Shown here: positions 33,205-43,743 of the stretch, piece after piece
Layout of the letters: every line of letters begins with the position of its first letter
How positions within the stretch are numbered: position 1 is the first letter of the stretch
Assembly: GCA_014649575.1 (NCBI GenBank)
Contig: BMTH01000007.1
Location: 186,001 to 250,000, forward strand
DNA from: Streptomyces griseoincarnatus
GTDB taxonomy: Bacteria > Actinomycetota > Actinomycetes > Streptomycetales > Streptomycetaceae
Direction of reading: 5' to 3'
Length of the DNA: 64,000 nt
Made by a program: the position numbers and the translations under genes
Notes under the pieces: model-generated
What the model was told of the DNA's origin: nothing
Database searches by the model: none
Seen by the model: only the letters and a program-made list of their open reading frames with translations

Positions 33205-34827
33205 TCAGCTCACCTTGATCTGTTCGTACACGGGGACGCTGAAGGGGTTCAGCTTGACGTCGGAGAGCCGCTCCGACCAGCCGGCGCTGCCGTTCTGGTA
33301 CCAGAGCGGGATCGCCGCCATGTTGTCGCGGACCACCTCCTCGGCCTGCTGGAACAGGTCGACGGCCTTGGCGGTGTCGGTCTCCTGGTTGGCGCGGTCC
33401 ACCAGGTCGTCGAACTCCTGGTTGGACCACTTGCCGTCGTTGGACGAGGCGTTGGTGTAGTACAGCGGCTGGAGGAAGTTCTGGATGAGCGGGTAGTCCA
33501 TCTGCCAGCCCGCCCGGAACGGCCCGGTCATCTTCCGGTCGGTGATCTGGTTGCGGAAGTCCGCGAAGGTGCCGACCGGGTTGGCCGTGCAGGCGCGCTC
33601 GTCGTCCAGCGCGTTGTTGATGGAGTTGCAGACGGCGTTGACCCACTCGGAGTGGGAGCCGGTGTCGGCGTTGAAGGTGATGGTCACCCTGCCGCCGGGC
33701 AGCCCGCCGCCCTCCTCGATCAGCTTCTTCGCCTCGTCGGGCTTGAACTCGCAGAACTCCCCGCACAGTCCGGCCTGGAAGCCGCCGTCCTCACCGAGCA
33801 CCGGGGAGGTCCAGTCGGTGGCGGGGGTGCGGGTCTTCTGGAAGATCGTGTCGGTGATCTGCTCGCGGTCGATCGCCATGGACAGGCCCTGACGGACCTT
33901 CGTCGCGCCGGCGGTGTTCCAGGCGTCGTCGTAGAACGGGAAGGCGAGGGTCTGGATGATGCCGGCCGGGGTGTTCAGATAGCGGTCGCCCAGGTCGTTC
34001 TTCACGTTCCTCAGCTGCGCGGCGGGCACGTCGTCGACCAGGTCGAGGTTGCCGGCCAGCAGGTCGGTGTAGGCGGTGTTGTTGTCGGTGTAGACCTTCA
34101 GGTCGACGCCGCCGTTCTGCGCCCTGTCGTCGCCGGGGTAGTCGTCCCACGTGCGCAGCGACATCTGCGAGCCGCGGGTGTACGCGTCGACCAGGTAGGG
34201 CCCGTTGCCGACGGGCTTGTTCACCCAGGCGTCGTGGTCGTCGAAGAACGCCCGGGGCAGCGGGGCGAAGGCGTTGTAGCCCAGGGTGTCGGGGAACGTC
34301 GAGAACTTCTGGGTCAGCTTGACGGTGAAGGTGCGATCGCCGGTCACCTTCAGCCCGGACATGGTGTCCGCGGTCTGCTCACCCTCCTCCGGGTGCACCT
34401 GGTCGTAGCCCTCGATGTAGCCGAAGAAGTAGGCGTTGCGCTGGTTGTTGCGCAGGCTCGCGCCGTAGTTCCAGGCGTCCACGAAGGACTGGGCGGTGAC
34501 TTTCTCGCCGTTGCTGAAGGTCCATCCGTCCTTGACGGTGATGGTGAAGTTCTGCGAGTCGGAGGTCTCGATCTTCTCGGCGAGCATGTCCTGCGCCTCG
34601 CCGGTCTCCGGGTCGTACCGCTTCAGGCCCCGGAAGATCATGTCGAGGACCTTGCCGCCCTGCACCTCGTTGGTGTTCGCCGGCTCCAGCGGGTTCTGCG
34701 GATCGCCCCAGGAAGCGCTCAGCACGGCCTCGGAGTCACCGCTGTCCCCTCCGCCGCCGCACCCCGCGGTGGCGAGGGCGAACGCCATCGCGCAGACGGC
34801 CCACCTGGCGTGTGTACTGGTGCGCAT
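33205..34827 (-). CDS. oligopeptide-binding lipoprotein (family 5)
   Basis: 540 residues. Lipoprotein signal with lipobox ATAGC, Cys23, then a Gly/Ser linker. Family 5 peptide-binding features include NPLEPANTNEVQGGKVLDMI and ETSDSQNFTITVKDGWTFSN. AGGAGG lies nine bases before the ATG. First gene of the second five-gene peptide importer; a very strong terminator lies upstream, separating it from the bldK-like operon. Ligand peptides cannot be predicted. Confidence 0.92.
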   Translation of the reverse strand: MRTSTHARWAVCAMAFALATAGCGGGGDSGDSEAVLSASWGDPQNPLEPANTNEVQGGKVLDMIFRGLKRYDPETGEAQDMLAEKIETSDSQNFTITVKDGWTFSNGEKVTAQSFVDAWNYGASLRNNQRNAYFFGYIEGYDQVHPEEGEQTADTMSGLKVTGDRTFTVKLTQKFSTFPDTLGYNAFAPLPRAFFDDHDAWVNKPVGNGPYLVDAYTRGSQMSLRTWDDYPGDDRAQNGGVDLKVYTDNNTAYTDLLAGNLDLVDDVPAAQLRNVKNDLGDRYLNTPAGIIQTLAFPFYDDAWNTAGATKVRQGLSMAIDREQITDTIFQKTRTPATDWTSPVLGEDGGFQAGLCGEFCEFKPDEAKKLIEEGGGLPGGRVTITFNADTGSHSEWVNAVCNSINNALDDERACTANPVGTFADFRNQITDRKMTGPFRAGWQMDYPLIQNFLQPLYYTNASSNDGKWSNQEFDDLVDRANQETDTAKAVDLFQQAEEVVRDNMAAIPLWYQNGSAGWSERLSDVKLNPFSVPVYEQIKVS

Positions 34828-34955
34828 GGGGTGCCTCCTCGTGCCCGGGTCCCTTACCGGGCCAGCCTGGAAGCGGGGCCCCCGGCGCGCACGCCCGCCG
34901 GGGCCGTACGGGGCGCAAGATCCACCGGACGGGGGCACGGCGCCGGGCACGGACA

Positions 34956-34994
34956 AGGACCGGGGGCGGGAGGTGTCCTCCCGCCCCCGGTCCT
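34956..34994 (-). terminator. 18-bp stem terminator between the two peptide importers
   Basis: AGGACCGGGGGCGGGAGG (34956-34973) pairs perfectly with 34977-34994 over a 3-base loop, 31 bases beyond the last gene of the upstream operon. It should insulate the downstream importer. Confidence 0.9.
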
Positions 34995-35024
34995 CGGGGT
35001 CGTGCGTCCTTCGGTGAGAAGGGG

Positions 35025-36149
35025 TCAGCCCTTGGAGACGTCCCCGTCCTTCTCCAGCGCCTTCAGGGCCGGGTCCATCACGACGGCTTCGGAGCGCGCC
35101 CCGACGGTGGGCTCCTCCGGGAAGTGGCACGCCGTCAGATGGCCCTCGGTGTTGCCGCCGATCTGCACCAGCGGCGGCTCCTCCGTGGCGCACTTGTCCT
35201 GCGCCTTCCAGCAACGGGTGCGGAAGCGGCAGCCGGACGGCGGGGAGATCGGCGAGGGGACGTCACCGTAGAGGCGGATGCGCTCCCGGTCCTGCGGCTC
35301 GTCGTCCATGGCCACCTCGGGCACGGCCGAGAGCAGGGCGTGGGTGTAGGGGTGGCGCGGGCGGTTGTAGATGGAGTCGCGGTCGCCGACCTCGACCACC
35401 TTGCCCAGGTACATGACGGCCACACGCTGCGAGAAGTGCCGCACGACGGCGAGGTCGTGGGCGATGAAGAGGAAGGCGATGCCCATCTCTTCCTGGACCT
35501 TCTGCAGCAGGTTGACGACCTGCGCCTGGATCGACACGTCAAGCGCCGAGACCGGCTCGTCCGCCACGATCAGCTTCGGGTTGAGCGCGAGCGCGCGGGC
35601 GACGCCGATGCGCTGGCGCTGACCGCCGGAGAACTCGTGCGGGAAGCGGTTGTAGTGCTCCGGGTTCAGGCCGACGAGCTCGAGCAGTTCGCGGACCCGC
35701 TTCTCCCGGCCGCCGGCCGGGTTGATTCCGTTGACCTCCATCGGCGACTTGATGATCGTGCCGACGGTCTGGCGCGGGTTCAGCGAGGAGTACGGGTCCT
35801 GGAAGATCATCTGGATCTCGGACCGGACCGGTGCCAGCTGCTTGCGCTTGGCGTGCGTGATGTCCTGGCCCGCGTACTCGATCTTCCCGCCCGTGGGCTC
35901 CAGGAGCCGGGTGATGAGCCGGCCCGTGGTCGACTTGCCGCAGCCCGACTCACCCACCAGGCCGACGCTCTCGCCGACGCCGACGGTCAGGTCGACGTTG
36001 TCGACGGCCTGCACGGCTCCGACCTTCCGCTTGATCGGGAAGCCGCCGTAGATCGGGAAGTGCTTGGTCAGGCCCTCGACCTTCAGCAGCGCCTCGGTCG
36101 ACGCGCCGGTGGAGCCCTGCTGTGCGGGGAGGGTGAGGTTGTCGCTCAT
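35025..36149 (-). CDS. bldKE: BldK-type oligopeptide importer ATPase (BldKE)
   Basis: 374 residues. Walker A GESGCGKST, signature FSGGQRQR, Walker B LIVADEPVSALD, C-terminal oligopeptide extension GCRFRTRCWKAQDKC. Last gene of the five-gene operon, 13 bases after the other ATPase. Assigned as BldKE because the full gene order (permease, lipoprotein, permease, ATPase, ATPase) is that of bldKABCDE, needed for uptake of a signalling peptide during aerial growth. Identity to a characterised BldK has not been measured. Confidence 0.8.
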   Translation of the reverse strand: MSDNLTLPAQQGSTGASTEALLKVEGLTKHFPIYGGFPIKRKVGAVQAVDNVDLTVGVGESVGLVGESGCGKSTTGRLITRLLEPTGGKIEYAGQDITHAKRKQLAPVRSEIQMIFQDPYSSLNPRQTVGTIIKSPMEVNGINPAGGREKRVRELLELVGLNPEHYNRFPHEFSGGQRQRIGVARALALNPKLIVADEPVSALDVSIQAQVVNLLQKVQEEMGIAFLFIAHDLAVVRHFSQRVAVMYLGKVVEVGDRDSIYNRPRHPYTHALLSAVPEVAMDDEPQDRERIRLYGDVPSPISPPSGCRFRTRCWKAQDKCATEEPPLVQIGGNTEGHLTACHFPEEPTVGARSEAVVMDPALKALEKDGDVSKG

Positions 36150-36162
36150 GTCTCGGATCTCC

Positions 36163-37224
36163 CTAGCGCAGCCGGGGCTGGATCTTGTCGATGAAGATGG
36201 TCTGCTTCTGCTCTGCCGTCAGGTGACAGGCAGCGGCGCGTCCCTCGCCGAGCGGGGGCCGCTCGGTGCTGCAGCGGTCGCCCGACACCTGGTCCTTGAA
36301 CGTGCAGCGGGGGTGGAACGGGCAGCCGGACGGCGGGTTGAGCAGGCTGGGCGGCGAGCCGGGGATCGGCATCAGGGGCTGCGAGGTGCTCCCGCCGAGG
36401 CGCGGCATGGAGCTGAGCAGACCCCAGGTGTAGGGGTGGCGCGGCTCACGCAGCACCTCGCGGACGCCGCCGCGCTCCACGGCCCGGCCGGAGTACATCA
36501 CCAGCAGGTCGTCGGCCATGTCGGAGATGACGCCGAGGTCGTGGGTGATGAAGATGATCGCCGACCCGAACTCCTGCTGGAGGTCCTTGAGCAGGTCGAG
36601 GATCTGGGCCTGGACGGTCACGTCGAGGGCGGTGGTCGGCTCGTCCGCGATCAGTAGGTCGGGGTCGCAGACCAGGGCCATGGCGATCATGGCGCGCTGG
36701 CGCATACCGCCGGAGAACTGGTGCGGGTAGTCGTCCACGCGGGTCTTGGGCTGCGGGATGCCGACCTTGGTGAGCATCTCGATGGCCCGGTCCCGGGCCT
36801 CCTTCTTGGAGGCGCCGGTGTGCTTCATGTACGGCTCGGCGATCTGCCGGCCCACCGTGTAGTACGGCGAGAGCGCCGTCAGCGGGTCCTGGAAGATCAT
36901 CGCGACCTTGTTGCCGCGGAGCTTCTCCAACTCCTTCTCAGGAGTGGTCACCAGGTCCTGGCCCTCGAGGAGGATCTCGCCCTCGACCGTGGTGGTCTTG
37001 GGGTTGTGCAGTCCGAGCACCGTCAGGTTGGTCACGGACTTGCCGGAACCCGACTCGCCCACGATGCCCAGGGTCTTGCCGCGCTCGACGTCGAAGGACA
37101 GCCCGTCGACCGCCTTGACGATGCCGTCCTCGGTGGAGAACCGCACCCGCAGGTCGCGGACCGAGAGGAAGGAGTCGGGCCCGGTCGGGGCCTTCTCGCC
37201 TTCGGTCTTGGTCAGTGTGGTCAC
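36163..37224 (-). CDS. bldKD: BldK-type oligopeptide importer ATPase (BldKD)
   Basis: 353 residues. Walker A GESGSGKSV, signature FSGGMRQR, Walker B LLIADEPTTALD, H-loop FITHDLG; C-terminal GCPFHPRCTFKDQVSGDRC extension. GTG start, ten bases after the permease gene. Partner ATPase of the downstream gene. Confidence 0.8.
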   Translation of the reverse strand: MTTLTKTEGEKAPTGPDSFLSVRDLRVRFSTEDGIVKAVDGLSFDVERGKTLGIVGESGSGKSVTNLTVLGLHNPKTTTVEGEILLEGQDLVTTPEKELEKLRGNKVAMIFQDPLTALSPYYTVGRQIAEPYMKHTGASKKEARDRAIEMLTKVGIPQPKTRVDDYPHQFSGGMRQRAMIAMALVCDPDLLIADEPTTALDVTVQAQILDLLKDLQQEFGSAIIFITHDLGVISDMADDLLVMYSGRAVERGGVREVLREPRHPYTWGLLSSMPRLGGSTSQPLMPIPGSPPSLLNPPSGCPFHPRCTFKDQVSGDRCSTERPPLGEGRAAACHLTAEQKQTIFIDKIQPRLR

Positions 37225-37234
37225 GGTGTTTCTC

Positions 37235-38212
37235 CTAGCTGAGCCGTACGCGCGGGTCGATGTACGCGTAGGCGAGGTCGACGAGGATGTTCAGGAGCAG
37301 GATGAAGAACGCTCCGAACAGCATGACACCCATGGTCACCGGCAGGTCCTTCGTCAGCGACGAGTCCACCGCGAGACGGCCGATGCCGGCCAGGTCGAAG
37401 GTGAACTCGGTGACCACCGCGCCGGACAGGAGGGCGCTGAGGTCCATGCCGAGGATGGTGACGATGGGGATCAGGGAGCCGCGCCAGGCGTAGCGGAAGA
37501 AGACGTACCGCTGCCTCATGCCCTTGGCGCGCGCCGTGCGGACGTGCTCCTCCTGCAGCTGCTCGATCATCGTCGAGCGGGACATACGGGTGTACTGCGC
37601 GGTGAAGATGGTGGCCATGACCACCCAGGGGATGAGTAGCCCCAGGAACCAGGCCCCGGGTTCCTCGGTGAAGCTGTGCTCCTTCGGGAACTCCATGATG
37701 CCCGTGCTGTAGACCAGCAGGCCGAGGACGATCGGGCCGAGCAGGTAGATCTGGAAGGAGCTGAGCACGATCGAGGTGCCGCTGACGATCTTGTCGACGA
37801 CGGTGCCGCGCTTCCAGGCGGCCAGCAGACCCGAGCCGAGGCCCAGGATCAGGAAGATCACGAGACCGCCGACGGTCAGCGAGAGCGTCAGCGGGAAGCG
37901 GTCGATGATGGAGTCCCAGACGAACTCGCCGCTTTCGAAGGAGACACCCAGACACGGCGCGGAACAGTGCCCCTGCGGGAAGTCTCGGCCGGCCACGATG
38001 CCCGACATGAACTCCCAGAACTGGGTGGTGATGGGCTTGTCCAGGCCCAGGTTCTCGCGGATCACCGCGAGGTTCTCGGGCGAGCAGTTCTTGCCGCAGG
38101 ACAGCGCAGCGAAGTCCTGAGGAACTGTGTAGAACAGGAAGAACGTGAAGGCGCCGATCAGAAACATGATGACGACGGCGCCGGTCAGCCTGCGGATGAG
38201 GAACTGAAGCAT
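37235..38212 (-). CDS. bldKC: BldK-type oligopeptide importer permease (BldKC)
   Basis: 325 residues, OppB-type: LQFLIRRLTGAVVIMFLIGA opens the protein, and the EAA loop is RTARAKGMRQRYVFFRYAWR. A Cys-containing external loop (LSCGKNCSPENLAVIRENLG) resembles that of the second importer. It is separated from the upstream lipoprotein gene by 104 bp containing a 14-bp stem-loop. Confidence 0.8.
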   Translation of the reverse strand: MLQFLIRRLTGAVVIMFLIGAFTFFLFYTVPQDFAALSCGKNCSPENLAVIRENLGLDKPITTQFWEFMSGIVAGRDFPQGHCSAPCLGVSFESGEFVWDSIIDRFPLTLSLTVGGLVIFLILGLGSGLLAAWKRGTVVDKIVSGTSIVLSSFQIYLLGPIVLGLLVYSTGIMEFPKEHSFTEEPGAWFLGLLIPWVVMATIFTAQYTRMSRSTMIEQLQEEHVRTARAKGMRQRYVFFRYAWRGSLIPIVTILGMDLSALLSGAVVTEFTFDLAGIGRLAVDSSLTKDLPVTMGVMLFGAFFILLLNILVDLAYAYIDPRVRLS

Positions 38213-38261
38213 GGCGGGTGGATGCTCTCTTCGAAACGCGGCGGCAGGTGAGGGGTACCGT

Positions 38262-38299
38262 CCGCGGGGGTGTGCTCCGCCTGGCGCACACCCCCGCGG
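38262..38299 (-). terminator. intra-operon stem-loop after the BldKB gene
   Basis: CCGCGGGGGTGTGC (38262-38275) pairs perfectly with 38286-38299 over a 10-base loop, 18 bases after the lipoprotein stop and 50 bases before the next gene. Such elements often partially terminate or protect the upstream mRNA so that binding protein exceeds permease. Confidence 0.75.
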
Positions 38300-38316
38300 T
38301 CAGCCGAACTGAGGGC

Positions 38317-40116
38317 TTACGGCTGCTTCAGGTACAGGTCGGTGATGTTGATGTAGCTCGACTCGGTGCTGTACCTGGCGCCACCGATGTTCGATCCGTA
38401 GAGCTGGATCTGCTTCGAGTAGTAGACCGGGGCGGCCGGGTTGATCTCCTCGACGATGCGGTGGTGCGCCTGCTCCCAGGTCTTCGCCGCCTCCTCGGGC
38501 TCCTGCTTCAGGGCCTTCTGGATGAGCTCGTTGACCTGCTTGTCGTCGACGTGCGAGTAGTTGGACGCGCCGTCGGCGACCAGCTCACCGTCGTAGACAG
38601 GGGTGATGACCGTGGACGGGGACGGCCAGTCCTGGCCCCAGCCGGTCATGTAGATGTCGTACGGGTTGTTGAGCTTGCCGATCTGCTCGTAGAAGCTGGC
38701 GCGGTCGATCTCCTTCGCCTGGACGTCGAAGCCGATCTTCTCCAGGGCGTCCTTCAGGATGACCTGCTGGGCCTGGCCGCGCGGCGTGTTGGAGTAGGCG
38801 TAGGTGAGCTTCGTGCCCTCCTTGACACCCGCCTCCTTCAGCAGCTCCTTGGCCTTCTCGATGTCGCCGTTGGGCTTCTTCAGCTTGCCGAACGGGTCGT
38901 ACGTGGCGTCGAAGCCCGGCAGGGTCGGCGCGAGCAGACCGCCGGCGATCTCACCGCCGTAGCGGCCGCCGTCCGCCTGGACCATGGACTGGTTCGGGAT
39001 CGCGTAGGTGATCGCGTCGCGGACCTTCTTGTCCTTGATCCGGTCCAGGTTGAAGGTGAGCTGCCACACGTACGGCTGGTAGCCCTGGATGGTGCGCTTC
39101 TTGGTCTCCGCGTTGGTGACCACGTCGGACATCTGGGCCGGGTCCACCGGGTCGGTGAACTGGATGGCGTTCTTGGCCTCGCCCTGGTCCGCGATCAGAC
39201 GCTTGGTCTGGCTGGCCTGGGAGACCGTGCTGGTGAAGTTCCAGCCGTCCACGTACTGGTGGCGCACGGCGTCGGTCTTCGGGTCCCACTGGTCGTTCTT
39301 GACCAGCTTCATGGACTTGCCCGGCTTGTACTCGGCGATCTTGTACGGGCCGAGGGCCGCGGGGGCCTTGTCGTACTTCGCCTTCGTGTCCTGCTTGGCG
39401 GGCACGATGGAGTAGCCGGCCATGGCCAGGGCCTGCGGCAGGTCCGGACGCGGCTGGCTGAACTTGAAGATGACGGTCTTGTCGTCCGGCGTCTCGAGGA
39501 CGGTGTCCGGCAGGTGCTTGCCCTTGTACGGGCCGTCGGGCAGCGCCTTGCGGTAGTCGTTGCCGGAGAGCCAGGACTGGACGAACGTCGGACCGTCGAA
39601 GATGACCTTCGAGTACAGACGCTCGATGGTGTGGCGGACGTCAGCCGAGGTGATCGGGTTCCCGTCCTCGTCCTTGATGCCGTCCTTGAGCTTGTACGTC
39701 CAGACCTTGCCGCCCTCGGAGGACTGACCGGCGTCGGTGGCGATGTCACCAACGACGGTGAGGTTGCCCTCGGCGTCCTCCTGGTAGTTCGTCAGGCCTC
39801 GGTGGATGAGGTTCGAGAACTGGCCGGCGTCGCTGACGTAGATCTGACCCGGGTCCATGTGGGTCAGGTCCGACTGCATGTAGACGTTGATGAAGCCGCC
39901 GGGCTTGGCGCCCGCGACGTCCTTCGCCGGGCCGGTTGAGGCCGCGGCGTCACCGTAGACGACAGGGTCCTGCTGCTCGGCGGCGTCCTTCTGGGACTTC
40001 GCGTCGCTCTCCTTGCCGCCGCCGTTGTCGTTGCTGGAGCAAGCGGTCAGGGTCAGGGACCCCGCCACGATGGCCACGGCGATGGCGCGCGCGGTACGCG
40101 TTCTGATGGGCTTCAT
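38317..40116 (-). CDS. bldKB: BldK-type peptide-binding lipoprotein (BldKB)
   Basis: 599 residues. Signal peptide with lipobox LTAC, Cys26, followed by an Asp/Lys/Ser-rich linker (NDNGGGKESDAKSQKDAAEQ). Family 5 pattern: GGFINVYMQSDLTHMDPGQI, DGIKDEDGNPITSADVRHTI, ending with IQLYGSNIGGARYSTESSYI. The chosen ATG starts the signal peptide; the ribosome-binding site is weak. Sits on the outer membrane face of the cell to deliver peptides to the permease pair. Confidence 0.82.
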   Translation of the reverse strand: MKPIRTRTARAIAVAIVAGSLTLTACSSNDNGGGKESDAKSQKDAAEQQDPVVYGDAAASTGPAKDVAGAKPGGFINVYMQSDLTHMDPGQIYVSDAGQFSNLIHRGLTNYQEDAEGNLTVVGDIATDAGQSSEGGKVWTYKLKDGIKDEDGNPITSADVRHTIERLYSKVIFDGPTFVQSWLSGNDYRKALPDGPYKGKHLPDTVLETPDDKTVIFKFSQPRPDLPQALAMAGYSIVPAKQDTKAKYDKAPAALGPYKIAEYKPGKSMKLVKNDQWDPKTDAVRHQYVDGWNFTSTVSQASQTKRLIADQGEAKNAIQFTDPVDPAQMSDVVTNAETKKRTIQGYQPYVWQLTFNLDRIKDKKVRDAITYAIPNQSMVQADGGRYGGEIAGGLLAPTLPGFDATYDPFGKLKKPNGDIEKAKELLKEAGVKEGTKLTYAYSNTPRGQAQQVILKDALEKIGFDVQAKEIDRASFYEQIGKLNNPYDIYMTGWGQDWPSPSTVITPVYDGELVADGASNYSHVDDKQVNELIQKALKQEPEEAAKTWEQAHHRIVEEINPAAPVYYSKQIQLYGSNIGGARYSTESSYINITDLYLKQP

Positions 40117-40217
40117 GATGCCGATGCACCTACCTGTCGATAGTTGTCCACGAGTTGCTGCCTGACAGTCCGGTAGCCCGGCCGGGGGCGGCAGCTCCCC
40201 CACCCACCAATGGACGT

Positions 40218-41258
40218 TCAGCGTCCGGTCTTGGGGTCGAATGCGTCCCGGACGGAGTCTCCGAGAAGGTTGAAGGCGAGAACGAAGATCACCAGCGCCG
40301 CTCCGGGGAAGAGCAGGAACATCGGGTCCTGCTCGTACACCTCGGTGCCGACCTTGAACATGCGGCCCCAGTCGGGGGTCGGCTCGACGAAGCCGACACC
40401 GATGAAGGAGAGGAAGGCGATGGTGAGGATCGTGCTCGGCAGGATGTACGTCGCCTGCACCAGGATCGGGGTGACGATGTTCGGCAGGATCTCCTTGCGC
40501 ACGATGCGACCAGGAGGGGCGCCGGACACCTTGGCCGCCTCGACGAACTCACGGTCCCTCAGCGACAGCACGGAGCTGCGCACCAGACGGGACAGGCCCA
40601 TCCAGCCGAGGAACCACATCACCAGGATGATCGCCACGGCCCGCAGGTAGGTGGGGGTCTCGTCCTGCGGGTCGACGAACATCGCGGTGACGATCGGCAT
40701 GAAGGCGATGAAGAACAGCTGCTGGGGGAAGCCCAGGAAGAAGTCCGTCACCCGGCCGAGCCAGTAGTCGACGCGACCGCCGAAGTAGCCGCCGATCAGG
40801 CCGATGATCACGCCCGTGACCACGCTGAGCAGCGTGACGAGCACGGCCATGTACAGCGACGTCCGCATGCCGTACAGCAGCATGGTGAACACGTCGCGGC
40901 CCAGCCTGGGCTCCACGCCGAACCAGAAGTCGCCGGAGATGCCGCCGAAGTCACCGCTCGGCATACCGAAGTCGTCGAGCAGGAACGGGTACTCCGCCTC
41001 TTGGGGGTACAGCGTGTAGGGGTCCTTGCCGTACAGCTTGGAGATCACCGGCGCGAGCGCGGCCACAAGGAAGAAGAAAATAACCACGCACGCGGACACG
41101 ACCCCGGTACGGTCGCGCTTGAAGCGCTGCCACATCAACTGGCCGGGGGAACGACCCTCGGGCTGCTTCTCGCCCTTGACGACATCGGTGGTCGCCTTGA
41201 GCTCAGGGTCCAAGACAGCCGCGGACCCGGTGTCCTCGGCCTTAGTTGGACTGGTCAT
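40218..41258 (-). CDS. bldKA: BldK-type oligopeptide importer permease (BldKA)
   Basis: 346 residues, OppC-type: about 60 charged N-terminal residues, then GVVSACVVIFFFLVAALAPV and five more helices. EAA loop: EAAKVSGAPPGRIVRKEILP. First gene of the operon; 101 bp separate it from the lipoprotein gene. ATG start with GGGGGA upstream. The permease-first order is the feature distinguishing bldK from the neighbouring importer, which begins with its lipoprotein. Confidence 0.8.
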   Translation of the reverse strand: MTSPTKAEDTGSAAVLDPELKATTDVVKGEKQPEGRSPGQLMWQRFKRDRTGVVSACVVIFFFLVAALAPVISKLYGKDPYTLYPQEAEYPFLLDDFGMPSGDFGGISGDFWFGVEPRLGRDVFTMLLYGMRTSLYMAVLVTLLSVVTGVIIGLIGGYFGGRVDYWLGRVTDFFLGFPQQLFFIAFMPIVTAMFVDPQDETPTYLRAVAIILVMWFLGWMGLSRLVRSSVLSLRDREFVEAAKVSGAPPGRIVRKEILPNIVTPILVQATYILPSTILTIAFLSFIGVGFVEPTPDWGRMFKVGTEVYEQDPMFLLFPGAALVIFVLAFNLLGDSVRDAFDPKTGR

Positions 41259-41371
41259 CGTGTTCGTCCCCCGGGGGGTTGGAGAGTTGAGCGCAGCGCA
41301 GATACCGGCAGGTTCTGCGGTTTGGGGGAACTTTCGCCAAGAGACTCAACGCGCGTCAAGGGCGTACGACA

Positions 41372-41385
41372 TAGGGATCTCCCTA
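41372..41385. promoter_or_regulatory. short dyad in the bldKA/typA divergent region
   Basis: TAGGGA-TC-TCCCTA, a 6-bp inverted repeat with 2-base centre, 115 bp upstream of the bldKA ATG. Possible regulator site; no family assigned. Confidence 0.3.
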
Positions 41386-41433
41386 CCGTCGTTTTTTTGA
41401 GGAAATATTGCAGAGATCGACACCTGCGCGCGC

Positions 41434-41461
41434 TTGACACCTCCGAACAGAATTCGACAAT
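41434..41461 (+). promoter_or_regulatory. possible housekeeping-type promoter toward typA
   Basis: TTGACA (41434-41439), 16-base spacer, GACAAT (41456-41461), pointing toward typA about 290 bp downstream. The -10 element is a poor match, so this is tentative. Confidence 0.3.
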
Positions 41462-41748
41462 CCGGACATTAGGTGCGCGTTTTTGGTTTACATGTCCGAA
41501 ACCCGCACGCGCGATCACCGATATCCGAACGAGATGTTGCGTTTGCCGGAAGCACGTGAGAACACCCGAGACGCCCCCCGCTCCCGCCCGCCGGCCCCCC
41601 GGAACCCCGGCCCCCCGGCACGCGCGGGCACACGTGGTGGCGGCCCCGTACCATGGAGGCAGGCCGAGGCGTGTCCAGCCCGGCAGGGCCCTCGCACCAC
41701 AGACGTCTGCGGCGGGCAACCTTCACCACCTCCGGGAGTACGCCTTTC

Positions 41749-43665
<1,917 letters not shown>

Positions 43666-43683
43666 TCACCGCACCGCGCACCC

Positions 43684-43724
43684 GACGCGGCCCGGCGCCC
43701 CTGGTGGGGGCGCCGGGCCGCGTC
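43684..43724. terminator. strong terminator after typA
   Basis: An 18-bp perfect stem (43684-43701 with 43707-43724, 5-base loop) lies between convergent typA and the peptide-binding lipoprotein gene, followed on the plus strand by GCGTTT. Confidence 0.88.
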
Positions 43725-43743
43725 GCGTTTCCGGCCGGTCCGG

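Noticed and set aside
32428..35271. 947-codon open frame on the plus strand, antisense to the second peptide importer
   Set aside because: It mirrors the codon bias of the real minus-strand genes, is Val/Asp/Gly/Leu-repetitive and matches no protein family; the minus strand encodes clear ABC subunits.
41390..41400. T7 run in the bldKA/typA region considered as a terminator
   Set aside because: The preceding dyad is only 6 bp and no gene on the plus strand ends nearby.
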